From contig NZ_BAABJQ010000035.1 in assembly GCF_039543385.1 (NCBI RefSeq), forward strand, positions 1 to 64,000: a stretch of DNA of 64,000 bases. The letters are read 5' to 3'. The notes under the pieces are model-generated. The model had not been told where the DNA came from. It was given only the letters and a program-made list of their open reading frames with translations, and did not search any database. This document shows, piece after piece, positions 56,190-63,706 of the stretch (within the stretch, counting starts at the first letter, position 1; each line of letters opens with the position of its first letter). The DNA comes from Rugosimonospora acidiphila. GTDB taxonomy: Bacteria; Actinomycetota; Actinomycetes; Mycobacteriales; Micromonosporaceae. The translations under genes were made by a program, and so were the position numbers.

Positions 56190-57443
56190 GTGGGCTGGGC
56201 CGCGCTGTCCGGCACCGTCCCGTTCTACTCCCTTTACGCGCTGCTGTTCACGCACGCCGGCCTGACCGGCACCCAGATCTCCGCGCTATTCGCGATCTGG
56301 TCGGTGGTCGGCGTGCTGGCCCAGGTGCCGGCCGGGGTGGTGGCCGACCGGTACTCCCGCCGGGGCGCACTGGTCGCCGGTGCCCTGCTGGAGGCCGGCG
56401 GGTACGGGCTCTGGCTCGGGCTGCCGAGCTTTCCCGGCTTCGCGGCGGGCTTCGCGCTCTGGGGCATCAGCGTCGCGCTCATCAGTGGCACCGTCGAGGC
56501 GTTGCTGTACGACGGGCTGGCCGGCTCGGGCGCCGATGGGCACTTCGCGACCGTGTTCGGTCGGGTCGAGGCGGCCGGCCTGCTCGCCACCATCCCCGGC
56601 GCCCTGGCCGGGGGCGCGTTGCTCCGCATCGGCGGGTACCCGCTGGTTGGCTGGGTCAGCGTGGCCTGCTGCCTGGCGGTCGCCGCGCTGGCGTACCGGC
56701 TGCCCGAGCCGCCTCGCGGCGGCGCGACCGAGCCGCCTTGCGGCGGCGTGACCGAGCCGGGTTGCGGCGGCGTGACCGAGCCGGGTTGCGACGCGGACGA
56801 GCGATCGCGACGCCTTCCCGACGCCGGCGAGGCTCCCGACCACGCCGGCCGGGGGTCGTACCTGGCCATGCTCCGGACCGGGCTGGCCGAGATCCTTACC
56901 CGTGCGCCCCTGCGCGCCGCGGTGCTGTTGGCCGCCGCGTTGGGCGGCGTGGACGCCATCGACGAGTACTTCCCGCTGATGGCGGCCGGCTGGGGCGTGC
57001 CCGCCGCGCTGGTACCGGTGGCCGTGCTGGGCATTCCGCTGGCCGGGGCGGCGGGGTCCGCGGCGGGTCCGGTACTGGCCGGGGCGGGCCGGGGGGCGAT
57101 GGCCGCGGTGCTGGTCGTCGCCGGGCTGGCGCTGGGCGCAGCCGCCCTGGTGCACCGGCCGGTGGCGCTGGCCGCGGTGGCGGTGTTCTACGCCCTGTAC
57201 CGGCTGGTCCTGGTCCTTGTCGACACCCGGCTGCAGGAGCGGATCGCCTCCGGCGCGCGGGCGACGGTGACCTCGGTGGCCGGGCTGGGCACCGATGCGG
57301 CCTCGGTCGGCCTCTTCGCCGCCTGGGCGGCGGGCGGCCTGCCGGTCATCGCCGCTCTGGTGCTGGCGATCGGTGTCGCCCTGCCCCGGGCGCTGCGGCG
57401 GTCACCGGTGCCCGCGGCACGGGTCGGGGCCACACCCCGGTGA
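56190..57443 (+). CDS. MFS transporter, start region carries an in-frame TGA
   Basis: 417 residues from GTG 56190. About 12 helices; MFS motif A VADRYSRRGALVAGALLE. A loop between helices 6 and 7 holds four 8-residue EP(P/G)(R/C)GG repeats. The leaderless-type ATG at 56118 is in the same frame (MRFG, then TGA 56130-56132), and the frame stays open after it with a plausible MFS N-terminus (APARRLARRTVGWAALSG). So either a nonsense mutation has hit codon 5 and translation restarts at GTG 56190, or the gene is decaying, or the UGA is bypassed. GTG 56190 has no ribosome site. Confidence 0.75.
   Translation: MGWAALSGTVPFYSLYALLFTHAGLTGTQISALFAIWSVVGVLAQVPAGVVADRYSRRGALVAGALLEAGGYGLWLGLPSFPGFAAGFALWGISVALISGTVEALLYDGLAGSGADGHFATVFGRVEAAGLLATIPGALAGGALLRIGGYPLVGWVSVACCLAVAALAYRLPEPPRGGATEPPCGGVTEPGCGGVTEPGCDADERSRRLPDAGEAPDHAGRGSYLAMLRTGLAEILTRAPLRAAVLLAAALGGVDAIDEYFPLMAAGWGVPAALVPVAVLGIPLAGAAGSAAGPVLAGAGRGAMAAVLVVAGLALGAAALVHRPVALAAVAVFYALYRLVLVLVDTRLQERIASGARATVTSVAGLGTDAASVGLFAAWAAGGLPVIAALVLAIGVALPRALRRSPVPAARVGATPR
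56706..56801 (+). repeat. 24-bp tandem repeat x4 inside the MFS gene
   Basis: Four in-frame 24-bp units (56706-56729, 56730-56753, 56754-56777, 56778-56801) encode EPPRGGAT, EPPCGGVT, EPGCGGVT and EPGCDADE in the central cytosolic loop. Confidence 0.9.
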
Positions 57444-57450
57444 GCACCGG

Positions 57451-57960
57451 TCAGCCGTGGACCGGCGCCGAGCCGAGCACCTCGGCGACGAAGGAATCGG
57501 CGCGCGCCAGCAGCCCGTCCACGCGCTGCTCGACGGTGAGCCCCGGAGCGGGATGCACGCTCGCCGTCGGCTTGACCATCCGCGCGTTCCGGCAACAGGC
57601 CAGGTCGGCGCAGATGTACGTGCCGACGGTGTTGCCGTCCCGGCCGGACTGCCCGGCGCGGCGCGCCGCGAACAGGCTGACGTTGTTCCCTGGTTGGCTG
57701 GTCCGGCACAGCGAGCACATGGCCGAGACCCGCCGGGACATCTTCGACTCGGCCGCGCGCAGTTGCACGCCGACCGCCCGCCCGTCCCGCCACATGACCA
57801 GGTACCCGCGTAGGGGCGCCCTCGGGTCCCGCCAGCCCAGGAAGTCCAGGCCGGCCCAGTCGAGCAGGTCCAACTCCCTCGGCAGGGTCATGCTCTTGGC
57901 GTCACCGCGCGAGCAATTGCTCATCGAGCCGCGGATCTGCTGCTCGGTCATTGGTTCCAT
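57451..57960 (-). CDS. FBP-domain (EF-G-binding-like) zinc-finger protein
   Basis: 169 residues from ATG 57960 (GTGAGGAC upstream). Actinobacterial FBP family: N-terminal MTEQQIRGSMSNCSRGDAK, LDWAGLDFLGWRDP, and a treble-clef zinc finger with MCSLCRTSQPG and CADLACCRNAR cysteines. Homologues related to the fusidic-acid resistance protein FusB bind EF-G; the role here is inferred from the family only. Confidence 0.85.
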   Translation of the reverse strand: MEPMTEQQIRGSMSNCSRGDAKSMTLPRELDLLDWAGLDFLGWRDPRAPLRGYLVMWRDGRAVGVQLRAAESKMSRRVSAMCSLCRTSQPGNNVSLFAARRAGQSGRDGNTVGTYICADLACCRNARMVKPTASVHPAPGLTVEQRVDGLLARADSFVAEVLGSAPVHG

Positions 57961-58106
57961 GACGTCCTCACCACCAGCCAATCCCCGGCGGGCACCGGTC
58001 CGGTGCTCTCGGGACGTCCAGGGACGCTAGCGGAGCCACCCGTCCGCGAACGAGCGATTTTCGCCGCGGCCGGTGGGGTGCGGCGGAGTGCGGCGGTGCG
58101 GCGGCG

Positions 58107-58784
58107 TCACGCGCCCGGGCTGGTGGCCACCGTGAGGATCACGCGCCGGGAGCCCACGGTGGCCTCGCGCGCCCGGGCGTCGGTGAACCCGGCGGCCCGG
58201 GCCAGCGCGACCGCGTCCGGCTCCGTCTCGGGCAGCGCCAGGTCCGTGGCGACCAGGCCGGCGAAGACGCCGCCGGGGCGGAACGTGGACGCGACCGGCA
58301 GGGTGAACCCGCACCGGCCGCCGGGTCGAAGCACCCGCCGCCAGTCGGCCAGGGCCGCTCTGCCCAGGAAATGCAGCGACGAGGCGCACATCACGACGTC
58401 GAGGACGGCGTCGGCGACCGGCAGCGGCACGGCCGAAGCCACCCGCCACTCGATCGCGGCGGCGTACCCGAGCCGGTCCGCGCGGGCCCGTCCGGCGGCC
58501 ACCATGCCGGCCGACAGGTCGACGGCCAAGATGGCGGGCGCGGTGGGCTCGGCGGATGCGCGGGGTGTGGCGGGCGCGCTGCGTGCGCCGGGCCCGGCGG
58601 CCGGGCGCGACGCCGCGACCGACAACGCCACCGCTCCGGTTCCGCACGCGACGTCCGCCACCGATTCGTCGGGCGACGGTGCGATGAGCGCGACCAGGCG
58701 CCGGGCGACCTCGTCGTGGTACGCGTCGTCGTACGAGCCCGCCAGGTCGTCGAAGGCGCGCGCCATCGGGTCCGGATCGTTCAT
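58107..58784 (-). CDS. Class I SAM-dependent methyltransferase
   Basis: 225 residues. SAM motif I VADVACGTGAVALSVA, interrupted by an Ala/Pro-rich insertion before ILAVDLSAGM (motif II), then DVVMCASSLHFL and LRPGGRCGFTLP. Small-molecule methyltransferase type (UbiE/MenG-like fold); the substrate is unknown. TACGCT (58791-58796, reverse) is six bases before ATG 58784, so it is probably leaderless; the longer GTG form at 58820 is not supported. Confidence 0.85.
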   Translation of the reverse strand: MNDPDPMARAFDDLAGSYDDAYHDEVARRLVALIAPSPDESVADVACGTGAVALSVAASRPAAGPGARSAPATPRASAEPTAPAILAVDLSAGMVAAGRARADRLGYAAAIEWRVASAVPLPVADAVLDVVMCASSLHFLGRAALADWRRVLRPGGRCGFTLPVASTFRPGGVFAGLVATDLALPETEPDAVALARAAGFTDARAREATVGSRRVILTVATSPGA

Positions 58785-58790
58785 GATCGC

Positions 58791-58796
58791 AGCGTA
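58791..58796 (-). promoter_or_regulatory. -10 element for leaderless methyltransferase
   Basis: TACGCT on the reverse strand, six bases before ATG 58784. A 17-bp repeat array lies about 33 bp upstream of it. Confidence 0.55.
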
Positions 58797-58828
58797 ACCG
58801 CCGGGCTCGGGCCGGCCCATGGTCGGCG

Positions 58829-58896
58829 CGGTGCCCGATCTGGGACGGTGCCCGATCTGGGACGGTGCCCGATCTGAGACGGTGCCCGACCCGGAT
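58829..58896. repeat. 17-bp tandem repeat, 3 copies plus a diverged fourth
   Basis: CGGTGCCCGATCTGGGA at 58829-58845 and 58846-58862 (identical), 58863-58879 (one change), and a diverged copy at 58880-58896. It lies between the glucanase 3' end and the methyltransferase promoter, with a period of about one and a half helical turns. Confidence 0.92.
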
Positions 58897-58970
58897 GGGA
58901 GCCCAGCCGGGTCGGGCGCGAGGGGCGGAAGCGGTCCGGCCGGGACGCGGCCGGACCGCCGAGGGCCGGC

Positions 58971-60800
58971 TCACCAGCCGACCGCGACCTCCAGCCACTG
59001 CGGGTTGCCGTGCGAGATGAACGAGGACTGCCCGGCGTAGTCGTCGTACGGGAAGCCGTACGCCAGGTGGTTGATGGCGTTGTCGTGCCAGAACTTGGCG
59101 TAGTAGTTCGCCGGAGCGGCCAGGTAGTACTGGCTCGGGTCCGACCACTGGGACTGGGGGAGCGTGGCCACGTGCCGGTTGAGAGCCGCGCACTCACCCG
59201 GGTTGTTGGCCAGCACACCCGCGCAGCCGAAGATGTCCGACGTGGGCGCGTTCACGCCCACCGACGCGGCGTAGCTGGTGAAGTAGTTCGCGTACTGGCC
59301 GCCGGTGCGGAAGTTCGGGTCGCTGCCCGGCGCCGGGATCCGGTACGGTGCCTGGTCCTGCGCGAGCGGCTTGAACTCCGTCGGTACGGAGTTCATGAAC
59401 CGCTGGAACGTCGCGGTCCGGCTCTCCTGGAAGGTGTTGTAGTCCTCACCGACGGACACGTCGTACCCGTCGTGTGCGTGCAGGCGCATCGCCAGCTTGA
59501 GCCCGAAGGCATCCACCCGGGTCGTGTTGCCGTTGAACACCGCCGGCCCGACGGTGAACTCGATGAAGTCGTAGTACTGGCTGTTGGGCGAGCCGAGGTA
59601 GAAGTACATCCGCCCGGCGGAGTTGGCGGGCATGTCGAGGTAGGGCTGTTCGGCGATCGAGTGCACCTGGCCGTTGAAGCTCCAGTACACCTGGCTGTCC
59701 GGGTACTGGCCATTGGTGCGGTTGAGCACCTTGACCGTGAGTACGTTCTGGGCGGCGGGAATGGTGCTGGTGTCGCCCCAGAACGAGGCCGGCGGCGGGT
59801 TGCCGGTGCCGGTCGGCGTCGGCGTCGGCGTGGGGCTGATCGACGGGCCGGTGGTCGGGCCGGTGCTGCCCGACGTGTGCACGGAGAACTCCCACAGCGA
59901 GTAGCCGTACTGGGTGGCCCGGGCGGTGCCGTACACGCGGATGTAGCGGCCGGTGCCGTTGACGTTGAGGGTCTGGGTGCCGCCGGTGCCGTTGGTGGTG
60001 CTGTAGATGGTGGTCCAGGGGTCCATGCCGGTGGCCGAGACCTGGATCTGGAAGGCGGTGGCGTAGGCGGCCTCCCAGTTGAGCACCACCTGGCACACGG
60101 TCGCTGTGGCGCCGAGGTCGACCTGCAGCCACTGCGGGTCGCCGAAGGACGAGGACCAGCGGCTGCCGGTGTTGCCGTCGACGGCCGCACTGGCCGGAGT
60201 GCCGGCGTTCTCGGTGGACGACGCGGTGGCCGGCCTGCCGAGGGCCGCGTTGGTGCTGCCGCAGCCGACCGTACCGCCGAGGGTTCCGTAGACCTGGAAC
60301 TCCCAGAGGGAGTAGCCGTACTGGGTGGCCCGGGCGGTGCCGTACACGCGGATGTAGCGGCCGGTGCCGTTGACGTTGAGGGTCTGGGTGCCGCCGGTGC
60401 CGGTGGTGGTGCTGTAGATGGTGGTCCAGGTCGAGGCGTTGGTGGAGACCTGGATCTGGAAGGCCCTGGCGTAGGCCGCCTCCCAGTTGAGTACCACCTG
60501 GTCGATGGTTGCCGTGGCGCCGAGGTCGACCTGCAGCCACTGTGGGTCGCTGAAGGTCGAGGACCAGCGGGTGCCGGTGTTGCCGTCGACGGCGGCGCTG
60601 GCCGGGCTACCGGCGTTCTCGGTGGACGACGCGGTGGCCGGCTTGCCCTGGGACAGCAGGGTGTCCGCCGCGTGGGCCTGGCCCACCGCGACGGCGGTGT
60701 AGCCGGCCAGCAGCGCGACCAGGACGGCGACCAGCGCCGCGGTGACGCGGGCCGGTCTGCGCCGGACCAGGGGCGGGGACGGCTGGGGGATCGGTGACAT
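58971..60800 (-). CDS. Secreted GH64 beta-1,3-glucanase with two F5/8C (CBM32-like) domains
   Basis: 609 residues from ATG 60800 (AGGAG upstream). Signal peptide about 1-45 (basic n-region, ALVAVLVALLAGYTAVAVG, AHA cut site). Two discoidin-type carbohydrate-binding domains (about 46-172 and 182-309) are nearly identical. A Pro/Thr linker (310-337) precedes the GH64 catalytic domain (338-609), with catalytic-position E414 (FIEFTV) and D430 (TRVDAFGLKLAM). GH64 enzymes release laminaripentaose from beta-1,3-glucan such as fungal walls. A 16-bp palindromic operator lies upstream. Confidence 0.9.
   Translation of the reverse strand: MSPIPQPSPPLVRRRPARVTAALVAVLVALLAGYTAVAVGQAHAADTLLSQGKPATASSTENAGSPASAAVDGNTGTRWSSTFSDPQWLQVDLGATATIDQVVLNWEAAYARAFQIQVSTNASTWTTIYSTTTGTGGTQTLNVNGTGRYIRVYGTARATQYGYSLWEFQVYGTLGGTVGCGSTNAALGRPATASSTENAGTPASAAVDGNTGSRWSSSFGDPQWLQVDLGATATVCQVVLNWEAAYATAFQIQVSATGMDPWTTIYSTTNGTGGTQTLNVNGTGRYIRVYGTARATQYGYSLWEFSVHTSGSTGPTTGPSISPTPTPTPTGTGNPPPASFWGDTSTIPAAQNVLTVKVLNRTNGQYPDSQVYWSFNGQVHSIAEQPYLDMPANSAGRMYFYLGSPNSQYYDFIEFTVGPAVFNGNTTRVDAFGLKLAMRLHAHDGYDVSVGEDYNTFQESRTATFQRFMNSVPTEFKPLAQDQAPYRIPAPGSDPNFRTGGQYANYFTSYAASVGVNAPTSDIFGCAGVLANNPGECAALNRHVATLPQSQWSDPSQYYLAAPANYYAKFWHDNAINHLAYGFPYDDYAGQSSFISHGNPQWLEVAVGW
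59880..60660. repeat. Internal duplication encoding the two F5/8C domains
   Basis: Two roughly 380-bp copies, about 60270-60660 and 59880-60240. They share long identical stretches, e.g. about 100 bp around 60300-60400 matching 59893-59993. Copy boundaries are approximate. Confidence 0.8.
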
Positions 60801-60896
60801 CGCAGCTCCTGACGTGGGACGGTGCATCAGGGTCCGAACGCCGCCACCGGCGCGCCGGCCCGGACGGCGGGCGCGCCGGGTTCCGGCGTACTCGGT

Positions 60897-60912
60897 GAGA
60901 GAGCGCTCTCTC
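60897..60912 (-). promoter_or_regulatory. LacI-type palindromic operator upstream of GH64
   Basis: GAGAGAGCGCTCTCTC, a perfect 16-bp palindrome with the central CG typical of LacI-family sites and similar to the CebR site TGGGAGCGCTCCCA. It lies just downstream of the predicted promoter, a position suited to repression. No lacI-type gene is in the window. Confidence 0.7.
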
Positions 60913-60921
60913 GGACAGAGA

Positions 60922-60949
60922 GCCTTATCGAAGTCGATGGAATCGTCAA
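60922..60949 (-). promoter_or_regulatory. Promoter of the GH64 gene
   Basis: Reverse strand: TTGACG (60944-60949), 16-bp spacer, TAAGGC (60922-60927). The transcript would begin next to the palindrome and have a leader of about 115 nt. The rest of the gap 60801-61164 holds only a weak TAGATT (61038-61043) that may serve the PAP2 gene. Confidence 0.5.
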
Positions 60950-61164
60950 GCAGGGGAGTCGACAATGCGCCAAGCGTGGTGAATGTCGGATTGTCGGGCG
61001 TTTCCGGTGTTTGCCGTTGATCCGGCCGGAACGGCGGTAGATTACCGGCGAGGGCGGGCGATCGCCGCCCACGATCGTGCCCGTGCCGCGCGGGTCCGGC
61101 GCTCCACGACGCCGAGGGCACGACCCGGGCGAGGGGCGCGGCCCCGATCGAACGGAGTCGGGAT

Positions 61165-62112
61165 GTGACTTCGCGTTGGTCGGCGACGTTGTCGCGTACG
61201 CGCCGGTGGCCGGTCGGTCTGGTCCTGGTGCTGCTGGTGCTGCTGGGCGCCGAGGTGGTCGCCTTCGTGACGGTCTGCCGGTTCTTCGTTCAGTCGCCGC
61301 ACGGGCAGCAGCTGGACACGGTCTCGCTCACCGGCAACCGGATCGGGCAGGACCGGATCGAGGGGTTCGTCGTCGCCGTCCTGGACACCATCAGCGTGCT
61401 GTCGGTGATCCTCGCCACGGCGGCCGTCGGCTTCATCGCGCTGATCCGCCGCCGCATAGTGGTGGCGGTCGCGGCGATCCTGCTCATCGCGGGCGCCAAC
61501 GCCACCACCGAGATCCTGAAACGCGTGATCCACCGACCACGGTTCGGCGTCGACCTGCCGCGCGCGGGGTTGGGCAACAGCCTGCCCAGCGGGCACACGA
61601 CCATCGCCGCGTCGGTCGCCGTCGCCCTGGTGCTGGTGCTGCCGGTCGCGCTGCGCGGGATCGGCGCCCTCGTCGGCGCGTTCGGCGCCGCCGTCGTGGG
61701 AGTCGGCACCCTGTCCGCCGGTTGGCACCGCCCCAGCGACGCGGTCGCCGCGCTGCTGGTCGTCGGTGCCTGGGCGAGCGCGGCCGGGCTGTTCATCGTG
61801 ATGGCCCAGCGCCACCACGGCGGCGTCGAGTACGGCCCGGTCAACTGGCGGGCCCTGCTCACGCTCGTCGCCGCCGGACTGGTGCTGCTGGTCGGCGCCG
61901 GTATCGCGCTGGTGCTCACCAACCAGGTGCGCACCACGCCGCCCGAGGCGCTCGGCCGGGCCCGGCTGTTCGTCGCCTACGCGGGAGGGGCCATGGGCAT
62001 CGCCGGTACCGTGGGCCTGGTACAGGCGTCGGTGCTCGCGACCGCGCACCGGGTGGTGCCCCGGGCGGTCGCGCCGGCGCCCAAGAACGAGGACGCGACG
62101 GTGGAAGGGTGA
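61165..62112 (+). CDS. PAP2-family membrane phosphatase
   Basis: 315 residues with about seven membrane helices. The phosphatase signature is complete: KRVIHRPRF (KX6RP), LPSGHT (PSGH) and AGWHRPSD (SRX5HX3D-like). Probably acts on a lipid phosphate such as undecaprenyl diphosphate on the outer membrane face. GTG start with CGGAG upstream. Confidence 0.88.
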   Translation: MTSRWSATLSRTRRWPVGLVLVLLVLLGAEVVAFVTVCRFFVQSPHGQQLDTVSLTGNRIGQDRIEGFVVAVLDTISVLSVILATAAVGFIALIRRRIVVAVAAILLIAGANATTEILKRVIHRPRFGVDLPRAGLGNSLPSGHTTIAASVAVALVLVLPVALRGIGALVGAFGAAVVGVGTLSAGWHRPSDAVAALLVVGAWASAAGLFIVMAQRHHGGVEYGPVNWRALLTLVAAGLVLLVGAGIALVLTNQVRTTPPEALGRARLFVAYAGGAMGIAGTVGLVQASVLATAHRVVPRAVAPAPKNEDATVEG

Positions 62113-62118
62113 TGGCGG

Positions 62119-62334
62119 ATGGCCTCGATGAGGGACGTGGACATCGAGGAGGACATGATCCGGCTCGCCCAGTTCCTGAAGCTGGCCGGCGTCATAGACA
62201 CCGGCGGCGAGGCGAAGCTGGTCATCGCCGACGGTGAGGTCCGGGTCAACGGGGAGGTCGAGGTCCGTCGCGGACGGCAGTTGCGGCGGGGCGACGTCAT
62301 CGAGTTCGACGGTCAACGGCTGCGGATCCACTGA
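62119..62334 (+). CDS. S4-domain RNA-binding protein
   Basis: 71 residues. One S4 domain (RLAQFLKLAGVIDTGGEAKL...GEVRVNGEVEVRRGRQLRRGDVIEF), the small YbcJ/RlbA-like type. Probably binds structured RNA or ribosomes. GAAGGG upstream of ATG 62119; ATG 62128 is also possible. It lies 6 bp after the PAP2 gene. The 178 bp downstream hold nothing I can identify. Confidence 0.88.
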   Translation: MASMRDVDIEEDMIRLAQFLKLAGVIDTGGEAKLVIADGEVRVNGEVEVRRGRQLRRGDVIEFDGQRLRIH

Positions 62335-62512
62335 TCCGGTCGACGAACCGTCAGGAGAGGCGCCACCGGCGGGCGCACCGGTCCGGCGGGTCGGTCGGGT
62401 GCTTCGGGCAGGTGGATCGGCGCTTGGGCCGCCGGAGCCGGCGGCCGTCGACGCGAATAATCCGTGCGAAGGGTGTGTAGCGCCCATCCCCGCCCAGGGC
62501 AGGCACCGGCGG

Positions 62513-63706
62513 CTACTCCTCCCTGCGGTGCCGTCCGATCCTGACCGGCGCCTCGGGTGCGTCCTCGGCGGCCGGCCGCGCCGGCTCGTCGGGCTGGTCC
62601 GGGGCGCTGTGCTGCGCCTGCTGGGGGCGGGCGGGGCCGCCGGGCTGAGCCGGCGCAGCGACCGGCTGGGGCGCCGACTGCGGGGCCGCCGACTGTGGGG
62701 CCGGCGACTGTGGGGCCGGCGACTGTGGGGCCGGCGACGTCGGCGCAACCGCGGGGACGAGCTGCGTCGGCCCGCTGAGCGGGGCCGGGCTGCCCGGCTG
62801 GGCGGCCGCCGGACCCGGGGGCGTCGCCACGGGACCTGGCTGGGCCGGCGCACTGGGCTGACCCTGCGGGTTGGGCTGGGCGAGCGCGTTGGGCTGACCC
62901 GGGGTGGGCTGACCCTGCGGGTTGGGCTGACTCTGCGGCATGGGTTGGACCGGCATTGGCGGCTGGGCCATCGGCCGAGGTGCGGCCTGGGGTTGACCGG
63001 GCTGAGCCGGCGCGGGGGGCTGGGCCTGTACCGGCGGCTGAGGCGGCATCGGAGGCTGTGCGGCCACCGGGCCGGGGCGGGCCGGAACGACGACCGGCCG
63101 CGCCGCGGTGTCGGCGTTGTGGACCTGGCCCGGTGCGTTGACCTGGCCCTGCGCGTTGTTGACCGGGCCCTGCGCGTTGACCGGGCCCTGCGCGTTGGTC
63201 GGGCCCTGTGGGTTGGTCGGGCCCTGCGCGTTGGTCGGGCCCTGCGGGTTGATCTGGCCCTGCGGGTTGTTGATCGGACTCTGAGCGTTGTTGGCCTGGC
63301 CCTGCGCGTTGCTTGGCTGGCTCTGAGCGTTGACCTGGGTCTGTGCCGCGTTGGCCTGGGGAGGTGCGGACGGAGCGGGGACCTGCGGTGGCGCGACCGG
63401 GATGTTGACCTGGAGGGGCGCCGGGGGAGCGGTGGGTTCGGGGCGCCTCTGAGGGAGGGGCTGGGCGGCGGGAACCGGTGCCGGTGGCTCCAGCTCGCTC
63501 GGCAGCTCGCGTACCGGGTTCAGCGCATCGGGGTCCAGCCAGCCTGGCGGATCATTGCGCATCTCGGTGCGAAGGTCCTCGAGCCAGTGTTCAAGATCAC
63601 TCCGCTGCTCCGGCGGATCGGTCGCGCCGGGTCTCGCACCTGGATCGTCAGCGTCGGCCATGCCTGACCCGCTGCGATCAGGTGTTAGATGAACAGACTC
63701 AGTCAC
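62513..63706 (-). CDS. Proline/glutamine-rich low-complexity protein
   Basis: 397 residues from GTG 63706. A short ordered N-terminus (DLEHWLEDLRTEMRNDPPGW) is followed by about 330 residues of disordered sequence with N(A/P)QGP(T/V) six-residue repeats, QPxPP stretches and APQSP repeats, ending in a basic RIGRHRREE. No signal peptide or membrane helix. Function unknown; the composition suggests a scaffold or condensate-type protein. TATCGT lies eight bases before the GTG; ATG 63661 is the alternative start. Confidence 0.65.
   Translation of the reverse strand: MTESVHLTPDRSGSGMADADDPGARPGATDPPEQRSDLEHWLEDLRTEMRNDPPGWLDPDALNPVRELPSELEPPAPVPAAQPLPQRRPEPTAPPAPLQVNIPVAPPQVPAPSAPPQANAAQTQVNAQSQPSNAQGQANNAQSPINNPQGQINPQGPTNAQGPTNPQGPTNAQGPVNAQGPVNNAQGQVNAPGQVHNADTAARPVVVPARPGPVAAQPPMPPQPPVQAQPPAPAQPGQPQAAPRPMAQPPMPVQPMPQSQPNPQGQPTPGQPNALAQPNPQGQPSAPAQPGPVATPPGPAAAQPGSPAPLSGPTQLVPAVAPTSPAPQSPAPQSPAPQSAAPQSAPQPVAAPAQPGGPARPQQAQHSAPDQPDEPARPAAEDAPEAPVRIGRHRREE
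62691..62738 (-). repeat. 15-bp tandem repeat x3 (APQSP codons)
   Basis: Three 15-bp units of the type GACTGTGGGGCCGGC encode five-residue SPAPQ repeats in the proline-rich protein. Confidence 0.8.
63121..63345 (-). repeat. 18-bp repeats encoding N(A/P)QGP(T/V)
   Basis: About ten imperfect 18-bp units (type TTGACCGGGCCCTGCGCG on the + strand) code for six-residue NAQGPV/NPQGPT repeats. Confidence 0.85.

Noticed and set aside
54599..58030. A 1143-codon forward frame through both MFS genes
   Set aside because: It is out of frame with two clear transporters, Arg/Gly/Ala-rich and without domains.
58829..58896. 17-bp repeats considered as a CRISPR array
   Set aside because: Units are directly adjacent with no unique spacers, and no cas genes are present. 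The same holds for the arrays at 10983 and 52435.
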